Assembly: GCF_014192915.1 (NCBI RefSeq)
Contig: NZ_JACHYN010000007.1
Coordinates: 215,334 to 279,333 of the forward strand
Direction of reading: 5' to 3'
Length of the DNA stretch: 64,000 nt
From: Azospirillum sp. OGB3
GTDB taxonomy: Bacteria > Pseudomonadota > Alphaproteobacteria > Azospirillales > Azospirillaceae
Below, in pieces: positions 48,970 through 61,000 of this stretch (position 1 is its first letter; each line of letters begins with the position of its first letter). A program made the position numbers and the translations under genes. The notes under the pieces were generated by a model, which was not told the DNA's origin, searched no databases, and saw nothing but the letters and a program-made list of their open reading frames with translations.

Positions 48970-49851
48970 ATGGCCTCACCCCGTCTGTTCGTCTTCGGCC
49001 TGGGCTTCACCGCCCGCGTGTTCGCCGACCGGCTGAAGGCCGAGGGTTGGCGGATCGCCGCCACCTGCCGCGGCGAGGACAAGCGCGCCGCCCTGGAGGC
49101 GCAGGGCATCGAGGCGTTCCTGTTCGACCGGGGCCGCCCGCTGGAGGACGCCTGCGCGGCACTCGCCGGCACCACCCACCTGCTGGTCAGCGTGCCGCCC
49201 GACGAGCGGGGCGACCCGGTGCTCGACCAGCACGCCATGGACCTGGCGGACCTGCGGACGCTCGACTGGGCCGGCTATCTTTCCACGACCGGAGTCTACG
49301 GCGACACCAAGGGCGAATGGGTGGGCGAGGCGGCGTGGCTGCGCCCCACCGGCGAGCGGCAGGAGCGCCGCGTCGAGGCGGAGCGCGGCTGGCTGAACCT
49401 CTACCGCCAGTACGGCGTGCCGATGCATCTTTTCCGGCTGGCCGGCATCTACGGGCCGGGGCGCAGCGCGCTGGACAACGTGCGCGACGGCACCGCCCGG
49501 CGCGTGGACAAGCCCGGGCAGGTGTTCAGCCGCATCCATGTGGAGGACATCGCGGCGACGCTGCGCGCCTCGATGGACAAGCCGACGCTGGGCGCGGTCT
49601 ACAACGTCGCCGACGACCTGCCCTCCCCCTCCCACGAGGTGGTGAGCTACGCCTGCGGCCTGCTGGGGGTCGAACCGCCCCCCCTGGTGCCATTCGCGGA
49701 GGCTGGGCTGTCGCCGATGGCCGCCAGCTTCTACGCCGACTGCCGCCGGGTGAAGAACGACCGCATCAAGCGCCAGCTCGGCGTGGATCTGACATACCCC
49801 GACTACCGCGCCGGCCTGGACGCGCAATTCGCGGCGGAGGGCGGGCGCTAG
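48970..49851 (+). CDS. NAD(P)-binding epimerase-like protein (atypical SDR)
   Basis: The 293-residue product from ATG 48970 has an N-terminal Rossmann fold (LFVFGLGFTARVFADRLKAEGWRIAATCR), and TTGVYGDTKGEWVGE near residue 104. FRLAGIYGPGRSALDNVRDG near 153, SRIHVEDIAATLRASMDKP near 179 and VYNVADDLPSPSHEVVSYA near 202 complete a family often called 'SDR a5' or YeeZ-like. The YxxxK catalytic pair is not apparent, so enzymatic activity is unsure. Confidence 0.88.
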   Translation: MASPRLFVFGLGFTARVFADRLKAEGWRIAATCRGEDKRAALEAQGIEAFLFDRGRPLEDACAALAGTTHLLVSVPPDERGDPVLDQHAMDLADLRTLDWAGYLSTTGVYGDTKGEWVGEAAWLRPTGERQERRVEAERGWLNLYRQYGVPMHLFRLAGIYGPGRSALDNVRDGTARRVDKPGQVFSRIHVEDIAATLRASMDKPTLGAVYNVADDLPSPSHEVVSYACGLLGVEPPPLVPFAEAGLSPMAASFYADCRRVKNDRIKRQLGVDLTYPDYRAGLDAQFAAEGGR

Positions 49852-50115
49852 AATCGCTGCGGAAGCGAATCGGCGCCCTTGCACAACCGCCTGCAATCCC
49901 CCTACGGCAGCACCCCGCGGGGGCATCACGGACCACCGGATGGGCCGGAATCGTCCTTTCCGGCGACCGCCCGGCCGTGCCGAACGAATTTGGTTCGGCA
50001 AAACCGACGTTGTGGTATCATGCGCCCCCGTTCCGGCCCGCTGGCCTGAGGCCGGACCGGCATGGGTACACCTGCGAATCGCAAAAAAACACGACCTGCC
50101 GAGACGACGACCAGC

Positions 50116-51246
50116 ATGAACATCATCATCGAACGCGCCGCCCTTCTCCGGTCCCTTGGTCATGTGCAGAGCGTGGTGGAGCGCAGGAACACCATCCCCA
50201 TCCTGTCCAACGTGTTGCTGCGGGCGAGCGACGGCGAATTGTCGCTGGCCGCCACCGACATGGATCTGGAGATCGTCGAAACGGTCCCGGCCACGGTGAC
50301 CCGCGCGGGTGGCACCACCGCCCCGGCCCACACACTGTACGACATCGTGCGCAAGCTGCCCGACGGCAGCCAGGTGGAGCTGGACATCGGCGGCGACGGC
50401 ACCATCCTGACGCTGCGCGCGGGCCGGTCGCAGTTCAAGCTGTCCTGCCTACCGGTCGACGATTTCCCGCAGCTCTCTGGCGGCGACCTGCCGCACCGCT
50501 TCGACCTGACGGCGGGTGACCTGCGGGCGCTGGTCGACCGCACCCGCTTCGCCATCTCGACCGAAGAGACGCGCTACTACCTCAACGGCATCTACCTGCA
50601 CGCCGCCAAGGCCAAGGCCGGCGGCGCCGAGCTGCCGGTGCTGCGCGCCGTGGCGACCGACGGCCACCGTCTGGCCCGGGTCGAGATGCCGCTGCCGGAG
50701 GGGGCCGCCGGCATTCCCGGCGTCATCGTTCCGCGCAAGACCGTGAACGAGATCCGCAAGCTGATCGACGAAGCCGCCGACCGCATCGAGCTGTCGCTGT
50801 CGGACAACAAGATCCGCTTCGCCTTCGATTCGGTGGTCGTGACCTCCAAGCTGATCGACGGCACCTTCCCGGATTACGAGCGGGTCATCCCGGTCGGCAA
50901 CGACAAGACGATGGAGGTGGACGCCAAGCTGTTCGCCGCCGCCGTGGACCGCGTCGCCACCATCTCCACCGAGAAGAGCCGGGCGGTGAAGCTGTCGCTG
51001 ACCCGCGGCACGCTGACCCTGTCGGCGACCAGCCCCGAGGCCGGCAGCGCCACCGAGGAGCTGGAAGTCAATTACCAGGAAGGCCCCCTGGAAATCGGCT
51101 TCAACTCTCGCTATCTGCTCGACATCACGCAGCAGATCGAGGGCGAGGGCGCGCGCTTCTCGCTGGCCGACGCCGCCTCGCCGACCATCGTGCGCGACGT
51201 CGCCGACTCCACGGCCCTTTACGTGTTGATGCCGATGCGTGTGTGA
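50116..51246 (+). CDS. dnaN: DNA polymerase III beta sliding clamp
   Basis: The 376-residue protein (MNIIIERAALLRSLGHVQSVVERRNTIPILSNVLLRASDGELSL at the N-terminus; C-terminal VADSTALYVLMPMRV) is DnaN. Its three clamp domains are all present; FSIST-type blocks near the middle domain include FAISTEETRYYLNGIYLH, and the C-terminal end MPMRV is the usual one. It forms the ring that tethers replicative polymerase. The frame is open upstream to 50062, but ATG 50116 matches family starts. The gene is not preceded by dnaA. The 264-bp gap before it (49852-50115) shows a -10-like TATCAT (50016-50021) but no gene. Confidence 0.97.
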   Translation: MNIIIERAALLRSLGHVQSVVERRNTIPILSNVLLRASDGELSLAATDMDLEIVETVPATVTRAGGTTAPAHTLYDIVRKLPDGSQVELDIGGDGTILTLRAGRSQFKLSCLPVDDFPQLSGGDLPHRFDLTAGDLRALVDRTRFAISTEETRYYLNGIYLHAAKAKAGGAELPVLRAVATDGHRLARVEMPLPEGAAGIPGVIVPRKTVNEIRKLIDEAADRIELSLSDNKIRFAFDSVVVTSKLIDGTFPDYERVIPVGNDKTMEVDAKLFAAAVDRVATISTEKSRAVKLSLTRGTLTLSATSPEAGSATEELEVNYQEGPLEIGFNSRYLLDITQQIEGEGARFSLADAASPTIVRDVADSTALYVLMPMRV

Positions 51247-51344
51247 CCGGTCCGGACGGATCGGCGCTTTTCGGGCCGGCGCGCTCCGGACCCCGTGTTT
51301 GACGGGGTGCGGCGGCCCGGTCCCCGCATCCCGGATCGGACGCT

Positions 51345-55138
<3,794 letters not shown>

Positions 55139-55160
55139 ACAAATCTTGTGAAGGTGGTCC

Positions 55161-55243
55161 TTAACGCAAAGCTTGAGAAACCGAACTCTATGATTGAGAA
55201 ACTTTAACTCTATGATTGAGAAGTTTCACTCAATGATTGAGAA
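55161..55243. repeat. four direct 19-bp repeats right after gyrB
   Basis: Four copies of TTAACTCTATGATTGAGAA occur at 55161-55179, 55182-55200, 55204-55222 and 55225-55243, with spacing of 2, 3 and 2 bp (period 21-22 bp). Copies 2 to 4 differ from the consensus at no more than 3 positions; the first is degenerate in the middle. The period keeps all copies on the same face of the DNA helix. Nothing similar is elsewhere in the window. Confidence 0.9.
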
Positions 55244-55291
55244 AGGCTGAGATCAAGCGAAGCTGGAACTTGACAGAACAGACGCAGAATG

Positions 55292-55320
55292 GGGTGGATC
55301 CAACCGGGTCCGCCCTTTTT
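55292..55320 (+). terminator. intrinsic terminator 154 bp downstream of gyrB
   Basis: GGGTGGATCC and GGGTCCGCCC form a 10-bp stem (two G-T pairs) with an AACC tetraloop, followed by TTTTT. It reads in the gyrB direction, but beyond the 19-bp repeats. Confidence 0.85.
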
Positions 55321-55392
55321 CATGAAGCCCACGTCCCACACATGGAACTGGGGCTGGCGCCCTGCCCCATCAGTCCTTGAGACGCTTGCGCC

Positions 55393-56022
55393 GCAGCGGC
55401 TCGGCGCCCCGCCGAGGTCAGGATCGACCACCGGCAGACGGTCGAGTTCGGCCAGTTGCTCGTCGGTGAGGCCGGCAAGCAGAGCATCCACCGCCCGCTT
55501 GCGGGCACGGGCGCGCCCAGCGGCGCCGGTGCGCTCGATCACCGGCAATGCCGGCAGGATGAAGTTTTGGGAGCGGAGGCCGGAGACGATGGCGGTGACG
55601 ATCGGTTCCGGCCTGTTCGTGGTCCAGGCGGCCTGGGCGGCCGCTTCGATCATGAAGGGAAGATCGAGATTGGTCGATGGCCGCAACCCGAGCATGGCGG
55701 CGAGTTGCCGGGCATGATCGGTCATCGTCTGGGGTCGGCGCGCATAATCGGTGAACAGGTGCGCCGGCACATGAATCTGGGTGGCGATCCAGGCGACCAG
55801 AGCGTCGAGCGGTTCCTCGATCTGGGCAAGCGCGCGGCCGGAATGCCGAAGCAGCGCCAGCTGCACGGCAAAGCCCAGCCGGTTAGCTGCGCCCCGCCGT
55901 GTCAGAACGAGATCCTGATCCGACGGGGTGAGCGTGAAGCGACGCGCCAAAGCATCCCGATCCGCGGGAATGCCAAGAAGCTGCCGTAACTCCGTGTCGG
56001 GCAACAAACGATGTCGCGGCAC
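55393..56022 (-). pseudogene. 5' remnant of a Tn3-family transposase gene (tnpA)
   Basis: From GTG 56022 (AGGGAGATGGC upstream), the ~210 residues match the N-terminal DUF4158 domain of Tn3-type TnpA: LLPDTELRQLLGIPADRDALARRFTLTPSDQDLVLTRRGAANRLGFAVQLALLRHSGRAL. Full TnpA is about 950-1000 residues with a DDE core, all missing here. Past GGAPSR the frame runs on to a stop at 55210 through unrelated sequence. It is therefore cut off in the middle, close to the gyrB side. Confidence 0.75.
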
Positions 56023-56202
56023 GCCATCTCCCTCTCCAGCCGGCGCCAGCCCCCGAGGCTGGCACATGACGGGGGAGGGTTATGAACGAACGCAGGACCG
56101 CTTGTCACGGAGCCACGCTGCCCGACTGTCCGCATTGCTACCCTTTGACGGACACGGATGTCGATAGCTCCTTCGCCTGATCTACATTTGACGTTTATTT
56201 CA

Positions 56203-58341
56203 TCAGTACCGTCCAGCATGTGAGGCTGGATGAAAACCGTCATTCTGCTTAGTAAGCGCAGACGTCGCCGTCGCCTTGGGCAACAGCTTCGCGGTGGCCA
56301 TTGCGAGCTGGGCCTGTGTATATGGTTTGGTAAGGCGGGGCAGATCGGCGTCGATGCCTTCCGGTAGATCGGCATAGCCCGTCGCCAGAAGCACCGGCAG
56401 GTTCGGAGCCATGGAACGGGCCGCCTGGGCAAGTTCGACGCCGGTCATTCCAGGCATCGCGTAATCCGTCATCAGAAGATCAACCACCTGCCCGCTGCGC
56501 AGAAGGTCGAGCGCGTCACTGCCGGAGTTCGCTTCGAGGACCGTGTGTCCAAGATCGGCCAACATGTCCACGGTGCTCATGGCGATCAGCGCATCGTCAT
56601 CGACCACGAGGACCACGGCAGGGGACGCGGCGGTGGTCGGAGCCTGCGGCAGCTCGGCCGTTCGGACCGGTGACGTCGCCTTCGGCAACCACAGTTCCAC
56701 GAGCGTGCCCTGGCCCGGCACGCTCGACAACTGGAACGCGCCGCCGGACTGCACCGCCAAGCCGTGGACCATCGACAAGCCGAGCCCGGTGCCCTTGCCG
56801 ATGCCTTTGGTCGAGAAGAACGGTTCGATCGCCCGCATAAGGGTCTGCGCATCCATGCCCGTGCCGGTGTCCCGCACGCAAAGACAGGGGTGGACACCCG
56901 ACGTCAGTCCGGAGGTCACGGAAACCGGCGCCTCGTCCAGCGACACAGTCAGCGTGCCACCATCCGGCATGGCGTCACGGGAATTAACGGCGAGATTCAG
57001 GATCGCCAGCTCGAGTTGGTTGGGATCGATCAGGACCGGCGGCAGGTCCGTAGGCGCCTCGATCCGCACCACCACGCGCGGTCCTACAGAGCGCTCCAGC
57101 AAGGTCCGCATGCCCTCCAGCAGGCCCACGAGGTCGACTGCCTGTGGCTGCAAATCCTGACGGCGGGCAAAGGCCAGAAGCCGCTGGGTCAGCGTCGCCC
57201 CACGTTGTGCCCCCTGCATGGCCCCATCGAAAAGGCGCTCCGTCATCGGATCGTCGGGAAGGCGTTTGCGCAGCAGTTCCAGGTTGCCGAGCACCGCCAT
57301 CAGCAGATTGTTGAAATCGTGCGCGACGCCACCGGTCAACTGGCCGAGGGTTTCCAGCTTCTGCGTCTGGCGCAACTGCTCTTCGGCGCGTTCGCGGTCG
57401 CGCATTTCGGCGCGCAAGCGCTCCAGCGTCGCCTCCAATTCGCGGGTGCGCTCCTGCACCGTGGCCTCAAGCGTCGTCGTGAGACGTTGCAGGGCCTCCT
57501 GCGCGGCCTTCTGGGCGCCGATGTCGACGATGACTGCGAGCGCCCCGACCACTTGGCCCATGCCATTGCGCACCGGCACGCCGCTGACCCGAACCCAGGT
57601 CATCAACCCGTCGGGCAGCTGATACGTGAACTCGACGCCATGAACCATTTCGCCGCGTAAAGCCCGCGCTCCGGGAAACCGATCCCGGGTCAGGCGGCGT
57701 CCATCTTCGTCCTGCCCGATCCAGCCGTTGTCTTCGTCCGGTTGCCGGGATGGGATCACGGCATCCGGCACGAACCCTTCGAAGGCCGGATTGCACAGCA
57801 TGATCCGGCCATCCCGGTCCATCAGCGAAACGCCGACCGGCAGGTGCTCGATCAGGGTGGCAAAGCGTGCCCGCTCGCTGGCCAAGTCGGCCAGGAGGCG
57901 GTCGCGCTCGACCAGATGTGCCTGAGCCTCATATTGGCGCCTGCGTCCGCGCAAGCAGGTGCGCACCACGCTGACCAGCGTGGTCGGGTGGAAGGGCCGC
58001 TCGATGAAGGTGACGTTGCCAAGCAATTCGGTCAGGCGGGCCGCCTCCGGCGTGCGCTCTGCGCCGTCACCGCGCATGGTGAGCAGCACCACCGGGAGGT
58101 CCGACCAAGGCGGCTGCGCGCCAATCCAGGCGACGAGTCCCTGGAGGTCGGCGGTGCGCACGGCCTCCTCGACCAGGATGAGCAACCCCACCCCGTCGTC
58201 CAGCGCACGGCACAATGCCGTCAGGTCGGGACAGGATTGAGCGGCGATCCCAACCTCACCCAACAGAGCGGATGCGACGGCGGCATCCCGTCCGCGCGGC
58301 GCCAGGATCAGCGCACGCTCCATGGACTCTGTCCTGCTCAC
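56203..58341 (-). CDS. hybrid sensor kinase with pseudo-receiver, PAS and receiver; KaiC operon member
   Basis: The 712-residue protein starts at GTG 58341, overlapping the KaiC stop (GTGA). The order is an N-terminal receiver-like domain without the acidic phospho-acceptor set (ALILAPRGRDAAVASALLGEVGIAAQSC), then a coiled region, and a PAS domain (HLPVGVSLMDRDGRIMLCNPAFEGF). The kinase core has H-box TGGVAHDFNNLLMAVLGN, N-box NLAVNSRDAMPDGG, and G-boxes DTGTGMDAQT and GKGTGLGLSM. The C-terminal receiver has DLLMTDYAMPGMTG. The last ~15 residues differ from family ends. It is the likely signalling output partner of the KaiC-like ATPase. Confidence 0.9.
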   Translation of the reverse strand: MSRTESMERALILAPRGRDAAVASALLGEVGIAAQSCPDLTALCRALDDGVGLLILVEEAVRTADLQGLVAWIGAQPPWSDLPVVLLTMRGDGAERTPEAARLTELLGNVTFIERPFHPTTLVSVVRTCLRGRRRQYEAQAHLVERDRLLADLASERARFATLIEHLPVGVSLMDRDGRIMLCNPAFEGFVPDAVIPSRQPDEDNGWIGQDEDGRRLTRDRFPGARALRGEMVHGVEFTYQLPDGLMTWVRVSGVPVRNGMGQVVGALAVIVDIGAQKAAQEALQRLTTTLEATVQERTRELEATLERLRAEMRDRERAEEQLRQTQKLETLGQLTGGVAHDFNNLLMAVLGNLELLRKRLPDDPMTERLFDGAMQGAQRGATLTQRLLAFARRQDLQPQAVDLVGLLEGMRTLLERSVGPRVVVRIEAPTDLPPVLIDPNQLELAILNLAVNSRDAMPDGGTLTVSLDEAPVSVTSGLTSGVHPCLCVRDTGTGMDAQTLMRAIEPFFSTKGIGKGTGLGLSMVHGLAVQSGGAFQLSSVPGQGTLVELWLPKATSPVRTAELPQAPTTAASPAVVLVVDDDALIAMSTVDMLADLGHTVLEANSGSDALDLLRSGQVVDLLMTDYAMPGMTGVELAQAARSMAPNLPVLLATGYADLPEGIDADLPRLTKPYTQAQLAMATAKLLPKATATSALTKQNDGFHPASHAGRY

Positions 58342-59837
58342 ACCGGATCGTCCTGGAGCAACGGGCCGCCTTGGCCGCTGTAGACGGGCACGCCGCGCAA
58401 CACGCCCTGGAATTCCTCCAGCGGCGGTCCGAGGCTGATGCCGCGCTCGGTGATCCGGTATTCGCGGATCGTGTCTTCATGCGGTCCGGCCCGTTTCTTG
58501 ATCACTGAAATCGCCCGGCGAACCCGGCCCAGCGCTTCGAAATAGCGTAGCAACACGACGGTATCGGCAAGGTAGGTAACATCGACTGGCGCCTGCATGT
58601 CACCGATCAGGCCGTGCTGTGCGATGGTGAGGAAGGTCGTGACGCCTTGCCGGTTCAGGTAAAGCAGCAATTCATGCAGGTGCAGGACCAGAAGCTGCTC
58701 CTCTGGCATCGCCGCCTGATAGCCGTTGAGGCTGTCGATCACCACGGTGCGGATCTGATGGTGGTCGATGCAGGCGCGCACCCGATGAGTGAATTCGCCG
58801 GGCGCCATCTCCGCCGCGTCCACCTGTTCGATCAGCAGGCTGCCGCGGTCGCGCAAGCCTTCGAGATCAAGGCCCATCGCCCTCGTCCGGGCGAACAGCA
58901 GACCGAGTTCTTCATCGAAGACGAACAGCGCGGCCCGCTCCCCCCGCTCGACGGCGGCAACGGTGAACTGAAGGGCGAACAGCGACTTTCCGGTGCCGGC
59001 GGGGCCTATGATCAGGGAACTCGATCCACGTTCCATCCCGCCACCGAGCAGCGTATCGAGTTCGTCGATACCGCTGGCCAAACGCTCTCCGGTGAATCCC
59101 TTGCGGTGCTCCGCGGCGATGAGCCGGGGAAACGCCCGGATGCCGCCTGTGGTGATGGCGAAGTCGTGAAAGCCGCCACGGAAGGCTTGGCCGCGGTACT
59201 TGAGCACGCGCAGCCGCCGCCGCTCCGCCCCGTAAGCCGGCGATACCATCTCCAAGCGGATCACACCGTGCGCGATGCTGTGGACTGTCTTGTCCATGGT
59301 ATCGGTGGTGAGGTCGTCGAGTAGCAGCACGGTGGCGCCATGCCGGGCGAAATAGTGCTTGAGAGCGAGGATCTGGCGACGGTATCGCAGGGAGTCCTGG
59401 GCCAGCAGGCGGATTTCCGACAGGCTGTCGAGAACGATCCGCATCGGTTTAACCCGCTCGATCGCTTCGAACAGGTGCCTGGTCGTCTCACCGAGCTCCA
59501 GGTCCGCGGAATAGAGCAAGCTCTGCTGGTGGGCCCCGTCGAGCAGGCTTTCCGGCGGAACCAGTTCAAAGACCGAAATCTCCTCGCCAAGCGTCCAGTT
59601 ATGCGTTGCCGCGGCGTCGCGTAGCTCCTCCTCGGTTTCCGACAGGGTGATGTAGAGCCCCGTCTCTCCGGCTGCTGCACCCTCCAAAAGGAACTGCAGG
59701 GCCACCGTGGTCTTGCCGGTGCCCGGGCTGCCTTCGAGCAGGAAAACCCGGTCACGGGTGAGCCCGCCGGCGAGGATGTCGTCAAGCCCGGCGACGCCGG
59801 TTCGCGCCTTGCGCGGCAGTTCATCAGGTACGGCCAT
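58338..59837 (-). CDS. KaiC-like double-RecA-domain ATPase
   Basis: The 499-residue protein has two RecA-like KaiC domains, with P-loops GSPGTGKTTVALQFL near residue 37 and GPAGTGKSLFALQFT near 277. The catalytic Glu pairs are present in LSETEEEL and VFDEELGLL. The family end EYRITERGISLGPPLEEFQGVLRGVPVY is seen. The cyanobacterial Ser/Thr autophosphorylation pair is not conserved (DSLNGYQAAMPEEQ stands near that place), as usual in the proteobacterial KaiC family that works with histidine kinases without KaiA/KaiB. It overlaps the HTH gene upstream by 14 bp and the kinase gene downstream by 4 bp. Confidence 0.9.
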   Translation of the reverse strand: MAVPDELPRKARTGVAGLDDILAGGLTRDRVFLLEGSPGTGKTTVALQFLLEGAAAGETGLYITLSETEEELRDAAATHNWTLGEEISVFELVPPESLLDGAHQQSLLYSADLELGETTRHLFEAIERVKPMRIVLDSLSEIRLLAQDSLRYRRQILALKHYFARHGATVLLLDDLTTDTMDKTVHSIAHGVIRLEMVSPAYGAERRRLRVLKYRGQAFRGGFHDFAITTGGIRAFPRLIAAEHRKGFTGERLASGIDELDTLLGGGMERGSSSLIIGPAGTGKSLFALQFTVAAVERGERAALFVFDEELGLLFARTRAMGLDLEGLRDRGSLLIEQVDAAEMAPGEFTHRVRACIDHHQIRTVVIDSLNGYQAAMPEEQLLVLHLHELLLYLNRQGVTTFLTIAQHGLIGDMQAPVDVTYLADTVVLLRYFEALGRVRRAISVIKKRAGPHEDTIREYRITERGISLGPPLEEFQGVLRGVPVYSGQGGPLLQDDPV

Positions 59838-60177
59838 GGCGGGTCAGGATGTCCGTTTTGAGGGTATCGGGCAGCGCATGTACTGGGATGCGTTCCAGGG
59901 TATCGGCAAGGGCATGCTGGGCATGCCAGAGATCATGCGCCAGCTGAAGGTCGAGCCAGAAGTGGGCGGGCATGCCGCAGAGCCGGGCCAGTCGGGCCGC
60001 CATCTCCGGCGTGACTGCGGCCTTGCCAGCCAACACGCGATGGAGCGTCTGGCGGGCGATTTCCAACTCCTGAGCCGTCTGGGTCACCGTCAACCGAAGT
60101 TCGGGCAGAACCCAGTTGCGCAGCACGGCACCAGGATGAGGTGGAGGATCATTGGACAATGGGGATTCAGCAGACAT
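59824..60177 (-). CDS. HigA-like HTH protein, first gene of the KaiC operon
   Basis: The 117-residue product from ATG 60177 is an XRE/HigA-type protein: PHPGAVLRNWVLPELRLTVTQTAQELEIARQTLHRVLAGKAAVTPEMAARLARLCGMPAHFWLDLQLAHDLWHA. No HigB/RelE toxin gene is adjacent. It overlaps kaiC by 14 bp, so it is co-translated with kaiC and the kinase. It may be the DNA-binding regulator of that system or an orphan antitoxin that was captured with it. The res-like region lies directly upstream. Confidence 0.75.
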   Translation of the reverse strand: MSAESPLSNDPPPHPGAVLRNWVLPELRLTVTQTAQELEIARQTLHRVLAGKAAVTPEMAARLARLCGMPAHFWLDLQLAHDLWHAQHALADTLERIPVHALPDTLKTDILTRHGRT

Positions 60178-60361
60178 CGAGCACGACCAGAGGGAACGAC
60201 CTTCCAGATGTAGCGCATCACGTGACAGAGGGCAGCCTGTGCGATCCGCATCTGCCTTTTGGGGGGCGGCGAAGGCACGCCGCCAATCGATGGGCAGGAT
60301 GCCTTTAAGGTTGCTATTCAGACTGTCCTTCATACCGCCGTTTGACGGCCAGCCGCCAAAC

Positions 60362-60429
60362 TGTCCGGGAACCCGCGTTGACGACGGCTTTCCGGACACA
60401 TAGTTTGTCGGACGGGTTTCCGGACAAAC
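60362..60429. other. res-like site: paired TGTCCGG/CCGGACA repeats
   Basis: Two dyads stand between the divergent higA-like and resolvase genes. The first is TGTCCGG (60362-60368) with CCGGACA (60392-60398); the second is GTTTGTCGGA (60403-60412) with TCCGGACAAAC (60419-60429), which differs at one base. Resolvase binding subsites of Tn3-family res sites have this form. The second dyad is 10 bp from the resolvase start, so it probably also autoregulates it. Confidence 0.6.
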
Positions 60430-60439
60430 GGATCGGGCG

Positions 60440-61000
60440 GTGGCGAACATCGGCTATGCCAGAGTCTCGACCGCTGATCAGGATCCGGCGCTGCAACTCG
60501 ACGCCTTGGCTAAGGCAGACTGCGAGCGGGTCTTTCAGGATCAAGCATCCGGAGCCAAGGCTGATCGGCCTGGTCTGGCGGCGGCCATCGCCTTCGCGCG
60601 GGCCGGCGACAGTCTGGTGGTCTGGAAGCTGGACCGTCTCGGCCGATCTCTTCCGCACCTGATCGAAACGGTGAATATGCTGGAGGCCCGTGGCGTCGGC
60701 TTTCGGTCGCTGACCGAAGCGATCGACACGACCACACCCGGCGGCCGATTGGTGTTCCACATCTTCGGTGCTCTCAGCCAATTCGAGCGTGACCTCATCC
60801 GGGAGCGGACCCGTGCCGGTTTGGTCGCTGCTGTCGCTCGTGGCCGGAAGGGCGGGCGCACGCCGGTGGTGACCGAGGACAAGCTGCGCCGGGCAAAGGC
60901 GCTCCTTGCCCAAGGTCTCACGGTTTGTGAAGCCGCGGCGCGGATCAAGGTCGGAAAGACCGCGCTCTATGCAGCTCTTGGGCATTGTCACACGAACTGA
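60440..61000 (+). CDS. tnpR: serine resolvase (TnpR), 3' end altered by IS insertion
   Basis: The 186-residue protein from GTG 60440 has the serine-recombinase N-terminus (IGYARVSTADQDPALQLDAL, nucleophile Ser in RVS), GDSLVVWKLDRLGRSL near residue 56 and EFERDLIRERT-type helix (here QFERDLIRERTRAG). A C-terminal helix-turn-helix follows (TVCEAAARIKVGKTALYAALG). Residues from codon 181 on (GHCHTN) are encoded by the left inverted repeat of the IS6 element, so the native last few residues were replaced. The helix-turn-helix is nearly complete, so it may still work. It resolves Tn3 cointegrates at res. Confidence 0.85.
   Translation: MANIGYARVSTADQDPALQLDALAKADCERVFQDQASGAKADRPGLAAAIAFARAGDSLVVWKLDRLGRSLPHLIETVNMLEARGVGFRSLTEAIDTTTPGGRLVFHIFGALSQFERDLIRERTRAGLVAAVARGRKGGRTPVVTEDKLRRAKALLAQGLTVCEAAARIKVGKTALYAALGHCHTN

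Noticed and set aside
59824..60450. HigBA toxin-antitoxin pair
   Set aside because: Only the HigA-like part is recognisable; the upstream frame does not give a RelE/HigB fold, and the gene overlaps kaiC instead.
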